From: Euwallacea fornicatus
Lineage: Eukaryota > Arthropoda > Insecta > Coleoptera > Curculionidae
Reading direction: 5' to 3'
DNA: 64,000 bases
Assembly: GCF_040115645.1 (NCBI RefSeq)
Contig: NC_089560.1
Location: forward strand, 1,984,001-2,048,000
Made by a program: the position numbers and the translations under genes. The stretch's first letter is position 1. Each line of letters begins with the position of its first letter. Positions 11,768-23,349 of the stretch are shown here, in pieces. Under the pieces are notes generated by a model. The model made no database searches and was not told the DNA's origin. It saw only the letters and a list, made by a program, of their open reading frames with translations.

Positions 11768-13130
11768 GCAGGGTATTAATTAAGGGGCGGATTTTTCGAG
11801 AGTTTTAAAATGAAACGTTTATACTAACACGAGCCTATAGCGACCAAGTTCTCGAGATATTGACGAAATTTAGCGCTGGAGACAAACTGTCGATTGGTAA
11901 AATATTTACTAAATTATTTATTTGTGGATAGAGGGCACCGCATACTGTAATATGCCTGAATTCAAATAAACATAAGTTTTTTGTATATAACTGCATGCCA
12001 TTTTTGAATTTAAAAAAAAATTACTCTTTATCCATTTTTACAGCTAAAAAGCACTGGGCGAAAACAAGTTTGAAGTTTGAACTTTTGGTATCGAATTAAC
12101 GAAATACATTCTGTAATTTACCTCTAGACCGGCAATGTACAAGAGAACAATGCATGCAAAATACGCCCTGGAAAACAATGCACGTGTTCCTGTGGCAGAA
12201 AAATCACAAAATGTATTAACATGTAGTTAGTTCTAACAATCTGGTAGTGGTCGTGGAAAACTGAATTTCATGTGTATTTTTTTAAAATTTAAATGTGAAT
12301 TTCGAGTTATAAATTGTGGGTTCTGTTTAAAACGGTCCAATTTATCAACACAGAGATGGCAGACGTGCATTGTGTACGGAGTAGGTCACAATGATGCTCG
12401 AGCTACAAAACGAATGTATCAAGAGCAACCTTCCTACCTAGCGTCTCCAAAGCATGAAACTGTTATTAATACTTGTGCAAGATTCAGATAAAGCGGTACT
12501 TTCAAAGGAACAACACATGTCTCAGGAATACTCTACTACCAAAGGAATTTTCCTCCTAGAATGGGTTTTTGCGACTTAAGTGGCAAAAACCGCGAATTTT
12601 CGACGTAATGTGTTTTTTACACGTGAAGCTTCATTTTATCCGAACACCATTACTAATTTTCACGATGAGCATATTTGGGACGTAGAGAATGCTTAAAAAA
12701 TGTATTCAACATCAAACGCAATTTTCTCTCAATATTTGGATTGGACACATCGATGGTCGTTTTAGTGAACTTTTCAGTCTTCTACAAAAACTTATTGGCG
12801 AACGACGCCGAAACAAAGCAAAAATGCGTGGTTCATACGCGATGGTGTGCTACCAGACTTTAGTTCCGCATTTAGTTCTGAACGATAATCTTCTGAACAC
12901 GCACCCTCGGACACCAACGGTAGAACTGCATACAAGGCCTCCCAGATCACCCGATGTGAGTCCTTTCGATTATTTTCATGGAATCGCTTGAAGTTGCTGA
13001 TTCGTAACACAGAAATTCATAATAAGGAAGGTTTGGAAAAAAGATATTGGCGTCACGTGTAATCACTAAACATACACTTGGTGTATTCGAAAGAGCCCAC
13101 CCATCAATGTTAAGGTGAACTGATGGCTGG
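11768..13130 (+). mobile_element. Decayed DD41D transposon
   Basis: A GCAGGGTATTAATTAAG sequence at 11768 looks like a mutated TACAGGGTG terminus. The region 11905-12030 resembles the terminal region of the element at 3400-4358. A plus-strand transposase remnant fills 12350-13130. No right terminal repeat was identified, so the right boundary is only the end of recognisable coding remains. Confidence 0.5.
12356..13130 (+). pseudogene. Transposase remnant, N-terminal HTH region to C-terminal catalytic region
   Basis: This is the most complete transposase remnant in the window, although broken in several frames. It starts MADVHCV and shifts frame to VYGVGHNDARATKRMYQEQ, the typical N-terminal DNA-binding opening of the DD41D-like insect transposases. 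A stop and SGTFKGTTHVSG follow. Further on are FTREASF (where FSDEATF is usual, so the first catalytic Asp is lost), NEC-type remains, QFSLNIWIGHIDG, WFIRDGV (second Asp block), and PPRSPDVSPFDYF (third Asp block). The tail reads NRLKLLIRNTEIHNKEGLEKR. There are many stops and at least four frame changes, so it is inactive. Confidence 0.7.
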
Positions 13131-14380
13131 TAAAATTCTTCAAATATTTACTCCGCAAAGCCTACTATCTACATGCCTAATTGACATTCTGTATGGCTCA
13201 GGTTATTTGGGGTTTCTGTGTTTCACCTCTTACATGGAGGCGGTACGCCGTGCCAAGCATTAAAAGGGAGGTTGGTGGGAGAAACGCTACACTATTTTCT
13301 CACACCCGCGCACCTCATGGAGCAAGGAAAAATGAGTTAGTTGGACAGCGTGTTCCTTGTGCTGCTACACGTAATACGTTTGGAAAGTGATTTAATTGTA
13401 GCATCGCAATTCGAATACTTAAAACACACAATTTCGTGTAATATAGTTAAAATGTATTTTATCTTGTAATTTACTGCTTCCTCTATCATTTCTAGCAGGA
13501 AACGAAATCAATTTAACCACGGCAAATTAGCTGAAGGGAAAAAAATTCCCAGCAGAAAAATTAAAACACCGCCGTTTAACTGGTGAACAAAAAAGTGGAC
13601 ATTCCCGTTATTTATCGCTCCTTCAGGACAATCGTTCCCGGCTTTATTTATGGCCCTGGGAATTCATAATTCCCTGCCATGCACAGCAACTATTTAATAA
13701 AGTTGTACCGGCAACTAGTGGCAATTGGACGTGGCGATTAAAAAGTTACTGTTAGGACGAACGATACGTGACTTTAATGTCAACTTAATAGGATCAACTC
13801 CCTCGAATCTTCTTTTTAAGTTGGCCTTAATTTGAATACATTTAGGGTCGTTAAAGGCCTGGGAGTTTTCTTGGATCACATGCACAGGGCTGCGCAGAAA
13901 GGCGTTGATAACATTTGTGTCTTGGGCTATAACGCATATTCAAATAATGGCTTCATTAAATCAAACATACCTACTTAAATGGTAATACGAACAGTCAGAG
14001 CTATTTCCATCGTGATTTAAACTGTATAATGGGCAGCTGGCAGCTTTACTGATACAATCAATTGGCTTTTCCTGTTCAAATGTATGTAGTACAATGCACG
14101 CATATACGTCATGCCGTGTCGACTTTGAACCATGCAAATTGCTTTGCTGTAACAACCGCATTTACAGTAGCAACAACCACTTAAAACGATGTAAAATTTT
14201 TTTCGATCATTTCAATCAATGCCACTAACGCCCAATGCAGAAAAAGGTCTTGGAATGCTGAAGGCATTTAATAAATTCGCTAATTAATTCATGTACCTAT
14301 TCCATAAACTCAGCTCGGAAATGTAGCCAATATACAACCACATTAATTTCAAATTTTCCTCATTATTAAGCAATAATTAC
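13131..14380. other. No gene recognised
   Basis: No recognisable coding sequence. The patch at 13600-13745 is less AT-biased and free of obvious repeats. It could be conserved non-coding DNA, but this cannot be shown from one sequence. Confidence 0.3.
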
Positions 14381-14530
14381 TGCATCTGTTTGGTCATATT
14401 TTAATTGCGTTTCCCATTGCATTTTGAAGCTATTTGCAACGCTAAACCAACGAATTCCGGACCGAAGTAAATTAAAACCTCTGTATAATATTTCGGCCTA
14501 ACTTCCCCCATGAAATGGAGCTATTACCTG
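14381..14530 (+). repeat. Direct-repeat copy 1 flanking a transposon
   Basis: Shares ACTGCATCTGTT, then GAATT(C/T)CGGA(C/T)CGA, then TAAAACCTCTG(T/C)ATAAT, then TTTCGGC(C/T)TAA with 15940-16060 in the same order and orientation. The two copies flank the element at 14776-15749. Confidence 0.6.
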
Positions 14531-14775
14531 TAATAATTGTAACTGTCAATTCTAAATCAATGTTCGTTTTACTCATAGGGGATGCTCGTAGAAATTTTTC
14601 CTAGCACTGGATCGGAAATAAATGAATACGCACTTACAATGAAACGTCCAAGTGTCAGGTTGCAAACTGCCAGTAATTCCAGATTAGGTGCGCATGCTCA
14701 CACTTTGCACACTCATCATACGAGTGTTAAAAGTGCACTTTTCACACACCCGTAAAATAACAATAATGTAGAAGA

Positions 14776-15749
14776 CGCTCGATAATGTAAACACGCGGTA
14801 ATAAAAATATTGCGTTAATCGAAACGCAAAGTTCGTGCTATGGGAACGCGCGATAACGTAAACAAAGTGTACGTTCAATGACGTAAGCAGTTTTTGGCGG
14901 CACACACAATAAAGCCAATAATAATGGAAAAAGGAAAAAATCCGCGCTAATTTACAAATTTTAATATCCCTGTTGCTTAAGACTATTCAAAAACGGTTTG
15001 GATGACAAGCAGCATATTCCTGAAATGGTTCCACAAGTGCTTCGTTCCTGAAGGATGACAAAGAATCTGCAATAATAAACGTTCTACATACTCATAATTT
15101 GAGGATTATTTAGTTTGGAGGTAAAAAATTACTAAAAGAACAGAAGCTTCGAGTAAAAGCGTTGTTACTATTATATAATGCATCAAGTCATTCTTTAAAG
15201 CAACAACCAAGAAGTGAGGATGTTGGAACAACTTCTTTTGTACCAATGATCAAGATGAGGATGATGAGTTACTTGGAACTTCTGGAAAAAATAGTTTAAA
15301 AGACTGAAATCAGGAAATCGCGCTGACCAACGTATACTACATTTCGACTCCAGATCCATGGATTAGGAAAGTGCCAATTAGAAAAATTGGTAATGTTCCT
15401 AGGATTATGCGCAGGAGCACCATCTGGCCGGAACGTGGTTTTTTGAGAAAAACGAAAATCCGAATTTTCAATTTTTATCGGTTGTCGCCGAAAGTATTCG
15501 GATTTTTCAACGTCTCCAAATGGATTATTGTTGAGCATCAACAGGCGGGACTTTGCCTCCATTTAATCGACCTAGTATCTCTTACCGTTGCCGAGGTCCT
15601 TATACATGGATGCGAGTTTTTTTACACCCCGCACATACGTATTAAACGTTTCTTTAATAAACAGTTTATTTTTTAAATGACGTTCGCTAATGTAAACATT
15701 TCGATAATGTGAACAGCATTCGGTTTGAACTAGTTTACATTATCGAGCG
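14776..15749. mobile_element. TIR element with 17-bp perfect ends and subterminal repeats
   Basis: The left end CGCTCGATAATGTAAAC (14776-14792) is perfectly inverted at 15733-15749. Variants of CGATAATGTAAAC recur just inside the ends: CGCGATAACGTAAAC near 14848, CGCTAATGTAAAC near 15684 and TCGATAATGTGAAC near 15699. Terminal and subterminal repeats of this style occur in pogo/Tigger elements, but the only coding remnant inside (15355-15440, minus) is DD41D-type, so the contents may be nested. The family is unresolved. Confidence 0.65.
15355..15440 (-). pseudogene. Short transposase fragment (second-Asp block)
   Basis: The minus strand encodes RPDGAPAHNPRNITNFSN followed by WHFPNPWIW. This matches the (Q)QDGAPAH block and the following helix of IS630/Tc1/mariner transposases, including the second catalytic Asp. 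Downstream sequence loses the expected third-Asp signature, probably by frameshift. The fragment is too short to place in a subfamily with confidence. Confidence 0.6.
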
Positions 15750-15939
15750 GCAGTTGTATTGCCCTTTTCACGATTAAAATATTCAATGAAGAAGGTTGCT
15801 GCGTTCCTGCAGCTATGCTTAGGTGTTTAGCCATCTTTTCATGTTACATACACACATTATCATAATTCCTAGCCTAATTGAATGTTAGTTCTATTAAGGA
15901 AATCATTTTTTAATCACTGTAAAAGGCTTATCCCGTTTA

Positions 15940-16060
15940 CTGCATCTGTTATTCTATGCTCTTCGCAAAGTTGGGCCTATGAATTTCGGATCGATGTATA
16001 CTAAAACCTCTGCATAATTTTCGGCTTAATAAATATGCATTTCCTTTGAAATAAAGCCAT
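15940..16060 (+). repeat. Direct-repeat copy 2 flanking a transposon
   Basis: Partner of 14381-14530, with the same block order and orientation. See that entry for the shared motifs. Confidence 0.6.
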
Positions 16061-19000
16061 CCCAATCGATACATTTTAGGGATCAATTCGAAATGAAAAT
16101 ATATTTTCCTTTAGGGGTGTCCATAAAAAGTTTTATGTCTTTCTTAACCTCTCAAAACCAATTTTTTTTAGGTTAAAAAAAAAGCTTCCTGGAATATCTT
16201 TTTAGATTTGCCTAAAGTAAATGAGCGAATAAGCAATTTTACCGTTTTTTTTCCCATGAAAACTGCAAAAGAATGATGTCCATGATTATTTCCAGATTGC
16301 ATTGATCATCAGAATATGTTCTTTGGGAAAAAACATTGCGAGTTTTCAAAGGGTATTAAGACATGTAAAAAATGTCTACCACGTTACTAAAATAAACGGT
16401 TAATCCTTTATCTCTGTGATATATTACTCAACAGCTTCTGTTTTTATCCAAACGCGAATATTACATTTTCCACAATATAAATTTGTTTTTTTGTCACATT
16501 GGTTGTTGTGCCCTCTTTTTCCTTCCTTGTTGCGGCCAAGATATGGTAAATGGCCTATGACATCATGGTGGATTTCCTAACAAACTCTGGGTACCTCTAT
16601 ATCTCTAGGTTTCTTTTTTCCTCAAAGATTCTGATGCGTTGGTGCATCGTTCTTTCTTATACAGTGCTTGCAGGCGAAAATCCAAAAGTCGCATTTGAAA
16701 TTTCTTGGACACTGTTAATTTTTTTGCAGTCATTGTGGTGTCCAAACCAGATACATTGGTGGCTAAAAGGACTGCGTGAAATACTAGTCGAGGAGTGCAC
16801 TTACTTGACCAATCATTTGGTTTAATAGGTCAATTCCATTCAAGGATCGATTCAAAAGTTTCAGAGAATCCCAGAATGGTGATGTACTTCTTCGCACTTT
16901 TGCCCCATCTTGATACCCCACTTTGCTTCGCAATGTACGGAACGGGATGAGGGTACCGTCAATCGATTATCATCAATCATTTCTCGGGAACTATTTCTCC
17001 TCCTCCTTTAATTATCTCCTCATCGTAATGTCTATTAAATCTATTTACATGAATTGCACCACCAGTAAAAGTATTTTTAGATTTGAAATCTTTAAGGGCC
17101 TGATAGCACGAAAAATAGCCATCAAAACATAATTTGTGTCAATCATTTAGGATTCGGGGGAATAAATGAAGTACCAGTGTTCCTCCAAGGACAAAGATTT
17201 TGAGATTATTTTTATTTAAGTTTGTCGTTTCACCTTGATATATGACAAAAACATATGCAATGCCTGATTCCTCACGTGAAACGGGTATTTTTATCCCCAA
17301 GTTGTGAGTTCGCCCTTGACACACTGATTTATATTTGGACTTCCCTTAAATGGCATGATTACGAGTTCTCTAGATTTATTTCAAATTGCATCGTTTAATG
17401 GTCGAAGCTTTTACACTCTGTCGGGGTAGATTTCGGAAATTTCCCGATCATTGACACCGTGCAGATTTGGCCCGCTTTGAAAAATTTATTATTAATAACT
17501 TGCCCCAGGACGACTACACTTGCGGAAGTATTAAGCGTCTTATAGCAACATGCATAGCTATTGATTTTATCTGAATTCGTTGGCTCGAATTGCGTATTGT
17601 TCTACAGGAGGCACATGGCAGGAATGTAGGATATTTTATTTTTGGACTTGAAAGATAAGTTGAAAATATGGATGAACAATTTTGTACACGGCGTATCAGG
17701 AGGCTAAAATAGCTGACATAAACTATTCAATGGGTCTTGCAAGGGTGACGATCGAAAGGCAGCTACACTGCAACTACGTGCAATGTATGCCAACCGTATT
17801 AGATTAAGCAGATGCGACAGAAAGAGCAACTCATGTTTAGGACACATTTCCGCCCTAACTTGCCACAAACCCTTTCCAACATCTCCTGCGTGTCGGCCAA
17901 TAATAGCAACTGTAATTAGGCAATAAGTATTCATGTCAGCTCGAGTACAAATTGTCAATCTCGTGGGTAAAACGTCTTAGATTACCAGTAACTCTAAAAT
18001 GCATAACTAAGTCTGGGGGAGATATCATTAACTACATTGTAATAGGATGGGTGGGGAGGGCGCCGAAGTGGGCCAAAGGGAAACTAGGACCCTTCTTCTG
18101 AATGCCGGACTTAACTAGGCCTGGGACGTGGGGACCTGATTGTTCCGTCTGCACTCAGCGACGTAATAATGTCGCTCAGGGTGGTCTCTCAGTTGCTGCA
18201 GCTACACAGGTATATTTCAAATTTATGACTTATTTGTGCGGAGTTTTCGATTTAAATCAGACTCTTGTGATCGATTTTGTACGGGGTGTTCGTTTCGTGA
18301 CTTTCCACAAAGAATTCCTCGAAGTGTTTGGTTGGAAATACCCGAAGCGCACGTGATGCAAGACTTTTCTCTATTGATTAGAACATTCGCTCTAAAAGTT
18401 ACATTCTAAGTCTCGCATGATATTCGCGGGCACTTTAAAAATTAACCACATTGATGCCATCCATTTTACACCCGTTTGTTCCCAACACAGGTCACTGCTT
18501 CCACATCAGCAACAATAATTAATGATCTGTTCTTGTGGATGGCTATCGACGGATTGGTGTCTTATGTGAAAGCTGTAACAATGATATATCTGGGGTCAAT
18601 TTCACGCTACCGAATCTACTTAGTATGCGATGAAAATTCGAAACAGTCATGAGAAAATCTTGCATTGTGGCTAAAGATGCTGGAAATATCATTTTATTGG
18701 TCGTTAGTCACAATCAAAGCACACCGTGCGTATTGTGGAGATTAGTTAGAACTTCTATATTTAATGGGCTAAATGTTATCTCAATTTATTACGAAACTCC
18801 TTGAGAAGACCGAATATTTTATCAAAACATGGAGCCGGTATAATATGCTATCATGTTTAATGGAGAATGCGATCGTTAATACGTCATTAAAATAGGCATG
18901 ATACTAGCTAGAAGTACTTAATTAACTGTCAAACTGTTAATTAAGTACTTCCCCTATTGTTACTTGAATTCAAACTTGAAGTAAGTCACATGGGGGTGTG

Positions 19001-19651
19001 ACAATCAAAGGATAGGAAATCAACGCCATTAATGATTATTGGTGGCAGTGCAGAAACAAAGAGGATTTTATCATCTAAGACGTCCATTCAATAAATAAAA
19101 ATTAATATTCATGACTAGCAGCAACGACGCGCATCTACGTGGACAATTACTATGTGGTCTCATGTGTGGTGGATTATTTCTGATTTCCCTAGCTGCTAAA
19201 TTTGATAAAAATTACCAATAAAAGACTTGTTTCGTTCTTTTACAACTTTTGAATTTCAAGGTGTCTTACTGGAACAATGCGTGATCTATCCAAAAATACG
19301 TGAGACGCCTCGATGCACTAAATATGATTAGATGAAGAAATGCTCTGCAAAAATTTGTTAATGAATGGCGTTAAAAAATTGTCAGAACAACCTTCTTAAG
19401 AATTGGGAAGTTGAAGAAAATTTATGAATTACGAATAAGGGAAGTATTACGAATTAACAATTGAGAATTAGGAATAACCAAAAAAGGTTATCTTATAAAG
19501 GCAAACTACTTCTTTTACATTGGCACCCTATTGACTCTTGTAAATTCAATTTTTATCTCCTTTGATTTGCTCGATGCCGATGTCGAAAGTTGTACTTGGG
19601 ACATGCTGTACAACAAAATTAAAAATAAATCATATGCTCTTCTACTTTGCA
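16061..19651. other. No gene recognised
   Basis: The short ORFs here (for example 16550-16825, 17704-17958 and 18102-18356) show no domain and conflict with overlapping frames. The only structure seen is the perfect hairpin at 18911-18951. Confidence 0.3.
18911..18951. repeat. Perfect 16-bp hairpin
   Basis: GAAGTACTTAATTAAC (18911-18926) is followed by a 9-base spacer and then its exact reverse complement (18936-18951). Confidence 0.95.
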
Positions 19652-20378
19652 TAGACGGGGTTCCCCCATATTAGACTACGCACTTTGAAAGTCCAAAAAA
19701 AACTTTTTCATTAAATTAAAAATGTTTTAAAATTTATTAACATGCAGCTAATTCTATGGGATTTATTATTAATTTAGATATGTAAACTGTTCCATTTTTA
19801 AAAATCGCGCCTTCTATACGCCGCCCTTCATCAATTTCAATGCAATTTGAAATTTTAAGTTCAAAATTTGTATCACCGGGTGAAATAAATCTCAATCTAT
19901 TCTTGCAGTTTCATTTCGAATTCGCCTTTTTAGCTCCAGAATTATTACTACACCACACCAAACAAGGACTTTTGGACCGTGAAGTGTTTTAGTCAACAAT
20001 TCTCGAGGATTTTCACGCCACTGACGAACGAGCAGGGTAAAACTAAAAAAAAAAAAAAAATTGTTCCAGACCTACTCATTTTCAAATTAACATAAATCTT
20101 AACAAAATTTATGAATTTTTCTTTCGTGGATCAAGATTAAGACGAAGGTTTACTTCGTAGAGTGATACAAAATTTTGAACTTAGAATTTAAAATTACATT
20201 GAAGTTGATAGAGGACGTTTATATGAGATGATTTTTAAAAATTGAGTGGTCATCTAAATTAATAATAAATCCCATAGCAATGGTGATAGGTTCGTCCAAT
20301 AAAGCATTCTTTTTTACTTTGATTCAAAATAATTTACTTGCTTTTTGGAGTGCATAGTTTCATATAGAGAACCCTGTA
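19652..20378. mobile_element. Foldback MITE, copy 1 of a two-copy family
   Basis: A nearly self-complementary element. On inward reading both ends show a degraded TACAGGGTTC-type terminus, then CTATGGGATTTATTATTAATTT, where the left and right versions agree over 22 positions around 19756 and 20272, then a GATTTTTAAAAAT block and a TTCAAAATTTTGTATCAC-type block. The loop carries a short poly-A run (20044-20059). A second copy lies at 46781-47480 in the same orientation and also contains CTCCAG(A/G)ATT, ACCACACCAAACAA and TTTTTCTTT(C/T)GTGGATCAAG. Confidence 0.8.
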
Positions 20379-21100
20379 GCGCAACTTAGGAGTTGATGGA
20401 GTTGCTCACTATTCTCAATTATAACTAATGAAAACTAACCATAACATACCAATATTCCTTAGTAAGGCGTACTAAAGTTTCAGACAGAATGACTGCTGTC
20501 GCATACACAGGGTATTAAATACATAGTGCGAAAGTAGCAGACGTATTTGTGTGAAATGGAAATACCGGCAAAATGCCACTGTTGTGTGATATAAGTCATG
20601 CACACTTAAATGAAAAAATTAGTTATATAAAACTAACTTAATTATAGCATTATAGGTTAAAACTAGGAATGTCCTATCTCTTCCTCAACTTCTAAAACGA
20701 AATTACCCAAAACTTCATTTTATATAATTAAATGTGACTGTGGGTTATTCTTCGACGTGGTTTCATAATACATAAAAATAACAGTGGGATTCCATTTAAA
20801 ATTTTTAAGTTTTGACCATTTTTTGATGTCCAAGTTGGCTCTACTTTCGCGGACACCCAATAGAAAGTATTACGCAAAGCTTGGCAGCATGCAAAAATCC
20901 GGACTTTCTATACTATTGTAGAAAAAATAAAGTTCCAAAATACCTTTCCCTTTGTGAACAATTTCCAATTATGCAGATATCTGCTTCTGTCACTTTTAAC
21001 ATTCAATTGAATATGTATTGAAAATCGTTCATTCTAAGGAAGTCGATGTATTAGTAAGCTCGCATTAAAATTGAACGTGGGTTCCAAAGATGCAATAATA
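20379..21100. other. No gene recognised
   Basis: AT-rich spacer between two foldback elements. No ORF or repeat was recognised. Confidence 0.35.
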
Positions 21101-22584
21101 TACAGGGTGAATCACAACGCAACCGACACGGAACAGGTGCGTTTAGAAGACTTGAAAACATTATCTTTTTTATGTGATGTTTACGTTTGTTAAGATATCA
21201 GCTTCGGAAGATGAATAAACAAACGTGAAAAAACTCTGTATTCTAGGAAAGCCTTGGCCTAGAATAAGCAAATTTGCGAAATGTGTTTGTTTTACTGACG
21301 TTTTTATTTGCTGAAAATTTTAAGTGGCTGAAAGCTCAACAAGGGGTTATTTAGAGGTGCATCACCCTTAAAATTATATGAGTTATTTAAACTCTAGTTT
21401 AATTAATAACTGAGGTTCTATAGTATGGTGGTAAATCGAATTTAATATCTATTTATATTCTTGTACGTTTTTTAGAAATCGTCAGTTAATGAGAATAAAT
21501 ATTTTGTGATTTGGCATCAATACAAATCAATTCAAGGAAAAAGAAATTATTTAAAGACTAAAATGCATGCGTCAACTGCTCTTCAATTGTTCTGTTGTTA
21601 GGATACGACCGTTGTCAAATTTGACGCTATTAAAATTTTTCAATTTTTCTTATGTCTTATTGCTGTTGGTAGTAATTTTGTACTCAAAATTTCCTTATAA
21701 TTAGTTTTATTAATTATTTATTAATGTTTATTCCTCCGGTGCTGGTTTGAGGTTTATTTTCAATATTTCCTGAAATGCGCTTTTCATTTCGTACGTTAAC
21801 TGCGTTAGTGTGTCCTCCAGCATTATTTATGTAAAGAGAATCCGTTTCCCGAGCTTTCTCTTCAATATTAGCAAACGTTTCATTATGCAGAACGATATAA
21901 TTATGAAATCTCTGTGGTGTTTTTCTACACTTGTTCATAAAATGTGAATTTTCCATCTATTTCGATTGCAAAATTATTAAAAACAAAAATAAAACGAACG
22001 AACAACTTTTCGACTGCATAAACTTGAATAACGTCAGATTTAGCAACAATCGTGTCCTAGCAACAGAACAATTGAAGACCAGCTGGCGTGTGCTCATTTA
22101 CTCTCTAAGGCACATAAGTTCTTTTTGCCTTAATTCATTGGTTTTGACACCAAATCACAAAATATTGTTTTACTCAATAACGACCGACTTTAATAAAACA
22201 TATATACAGGAGTCTAAAAAGGCATAAAATTAAATATGACATTATATTGTTAAACCTTAGTTGTTAATTAGATTAGGGTTAAAAAAATTCATATTATTTT
22301 AAAGCTGACTCACCCTTAAACCACCCCTTGTTGAGCTTTCAGCTTCTTCAAACTTTTAGCAAAAAAAAACGTCAATGAAACAAAGACACATCGGAAATTT
22401 GGCTATTCTAGCTTACGGCTTTCCTGAAACGCGGAATTTTTCCAATTTTTCTAATTCATCTTCTGAACGCGATATCTCAGCAACTGCAGGTCTCAGAAAT
22501 AACTGCACAAATTAAAAATTGACACATTTTTAGGCCCTCCAAACGCACCTGTTCTGTGCCGATTGCTTTGTGAATCATCCTGTA
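21101..22584. mobile_element. Foldback/TIR element with about 325-bp arms and a TACAGGGTGAATCACA terminus
   Basis: The left arm (21101 to about 21420) and right arm (about 22252-22584) are inverted copies. Both begin TACAGG(G/A)TGA(A/T)TCACA, then GGAACAGGTGCGTTT or its close variant, and later share GCTTTC, CAACAAGGGGT and ATTAATAACTGAGGTT-like blocks. The ends abut TA. The interior has two opposing short ORFs: 21714-21956 on the minus strand (80 codons, containing TPQRFHNYIVLHNETFANIEE) and 21931-22227 on the plus strand. Neither is recognised, and it is unknown whether either is a transposase remnant. The element ends about 765 bp before the Ace start codon. Confidence 0.75.
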
Positions 22585-22770
22585 TAGGTTGTTTCATTTA
22601 AAATAAGCAAGCAAGAGTCGACCTCCGGTACAACCGGAAGCATGACGTCAATAAAAATATTTTAGGTGAGGTCGCCCCGAGGCTCCACCAAACCACTAAA
22701 TTGTCGTAAGTTCGCTACTCACAGCTTCCGCAAATCGTCTAATGGCGGTTCCCGGTGGGACACCCTGTAT
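22583..22770. mobile_element. Small MITE ending in TACAGGGTGTCCCA
   Basis: The right end reads TACAGGGTGTCCCACCGGG on the minus strand (ending near 22769). The left end, TATAGGTTGTTTCA, is a degraded version of the same terminus. It abuts the preceding foldback element and shares its TA. About 188 bp long with no coding capacity. Confidence 0.55.
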
Positions 22771-23094
22771 AAATATAATGTAGTAAGAGAGGAAAATGTC
22801 AAGAAATATTTAAATGAAACGTTTCTCAAACTAGCTCTTCCCAGGAACGTTCGAGATATTAACTAGTATTTTCTTTGCTGGTAGCAAAGTTTTCGCTGAA
22901 ACGACGCCGAAAAGTTATAATATAAAGATCGAGGCCTGGCTGAAAATTTTTAAACTGAACTCCACATAAAGGAAGAAGTAATATAATAATCCTAGTCTCT
23001 TTAGGAGGCAGAGCACGTAATAACCAGACCCAAATTAAATCCAGCTCTATATCTCCCACGAAATGGAAAGTTTTGTAATAACAAGGGCATTCGT

Positions 23095-23337
23095 ATGATG
23101 ATAGTAAATAATGTAGAGCGTCTTGGCTCTAGCCGCGCAAGCCTCCGATCGAAATGTAGTCCGAGAATCGCGGCTCTCAGTCAGAATCAGCTTGTCACCA
23201 AAATAACATCTTCCTCGCCGGGACGCCCATCGAGGACGACGCCGACGACGCCGACGCGTGAGCCCTTTTTTACGTCCGTGCCCCGAGCAACAGATATTTG
23301 TTTATCCACGTGTTCGTTCGATATGCGTAAAACGTAA
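23095..23337 (+). CDS. Upstream ORF in the presumed Ace leader
   Basis: An 80-codon ORF starts with tandem ATGs (23095 and 23098) and ends with TAA at 23335-23337, 12 bases before the Ace ATG and in the same frame. It is Ser/Thr/Pro/Arg-rich with no recognisable domain. If the transcript begins upstream of 23095, this ORF would be read before Ace and should reduce its translation. If transcription starts at the TCAGTC initiator-like site (23177-23182), the ORF is not in the mRNA. A peptide product is not implied. The higher GC content of 23105-23349 fits a 5' leader. Confidence 0.3.
   Translation: MMIVNNVERLGSSRASLRSKCSPRIAALSQNQLVTKITSSSPGRPSRTTPTTPTREPFFTSVPRATDICLSTCSFDMRKT
23177..23182 (+). 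promoter_or_regulatory. Possible initiator element (TCAGTC)
   Basis: Matches the arthropod initiator core TCAGT about 170 bp upstream of the Ace ATG, in a GC-richer stretch. A CACGTG E-box lies near 23308. Such hexamers occur often by chance, and no TATA box or clear downstream element was seen. Confidence 0.2.
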
Positions 23338-23349
23338 AGCCCATTCGAA

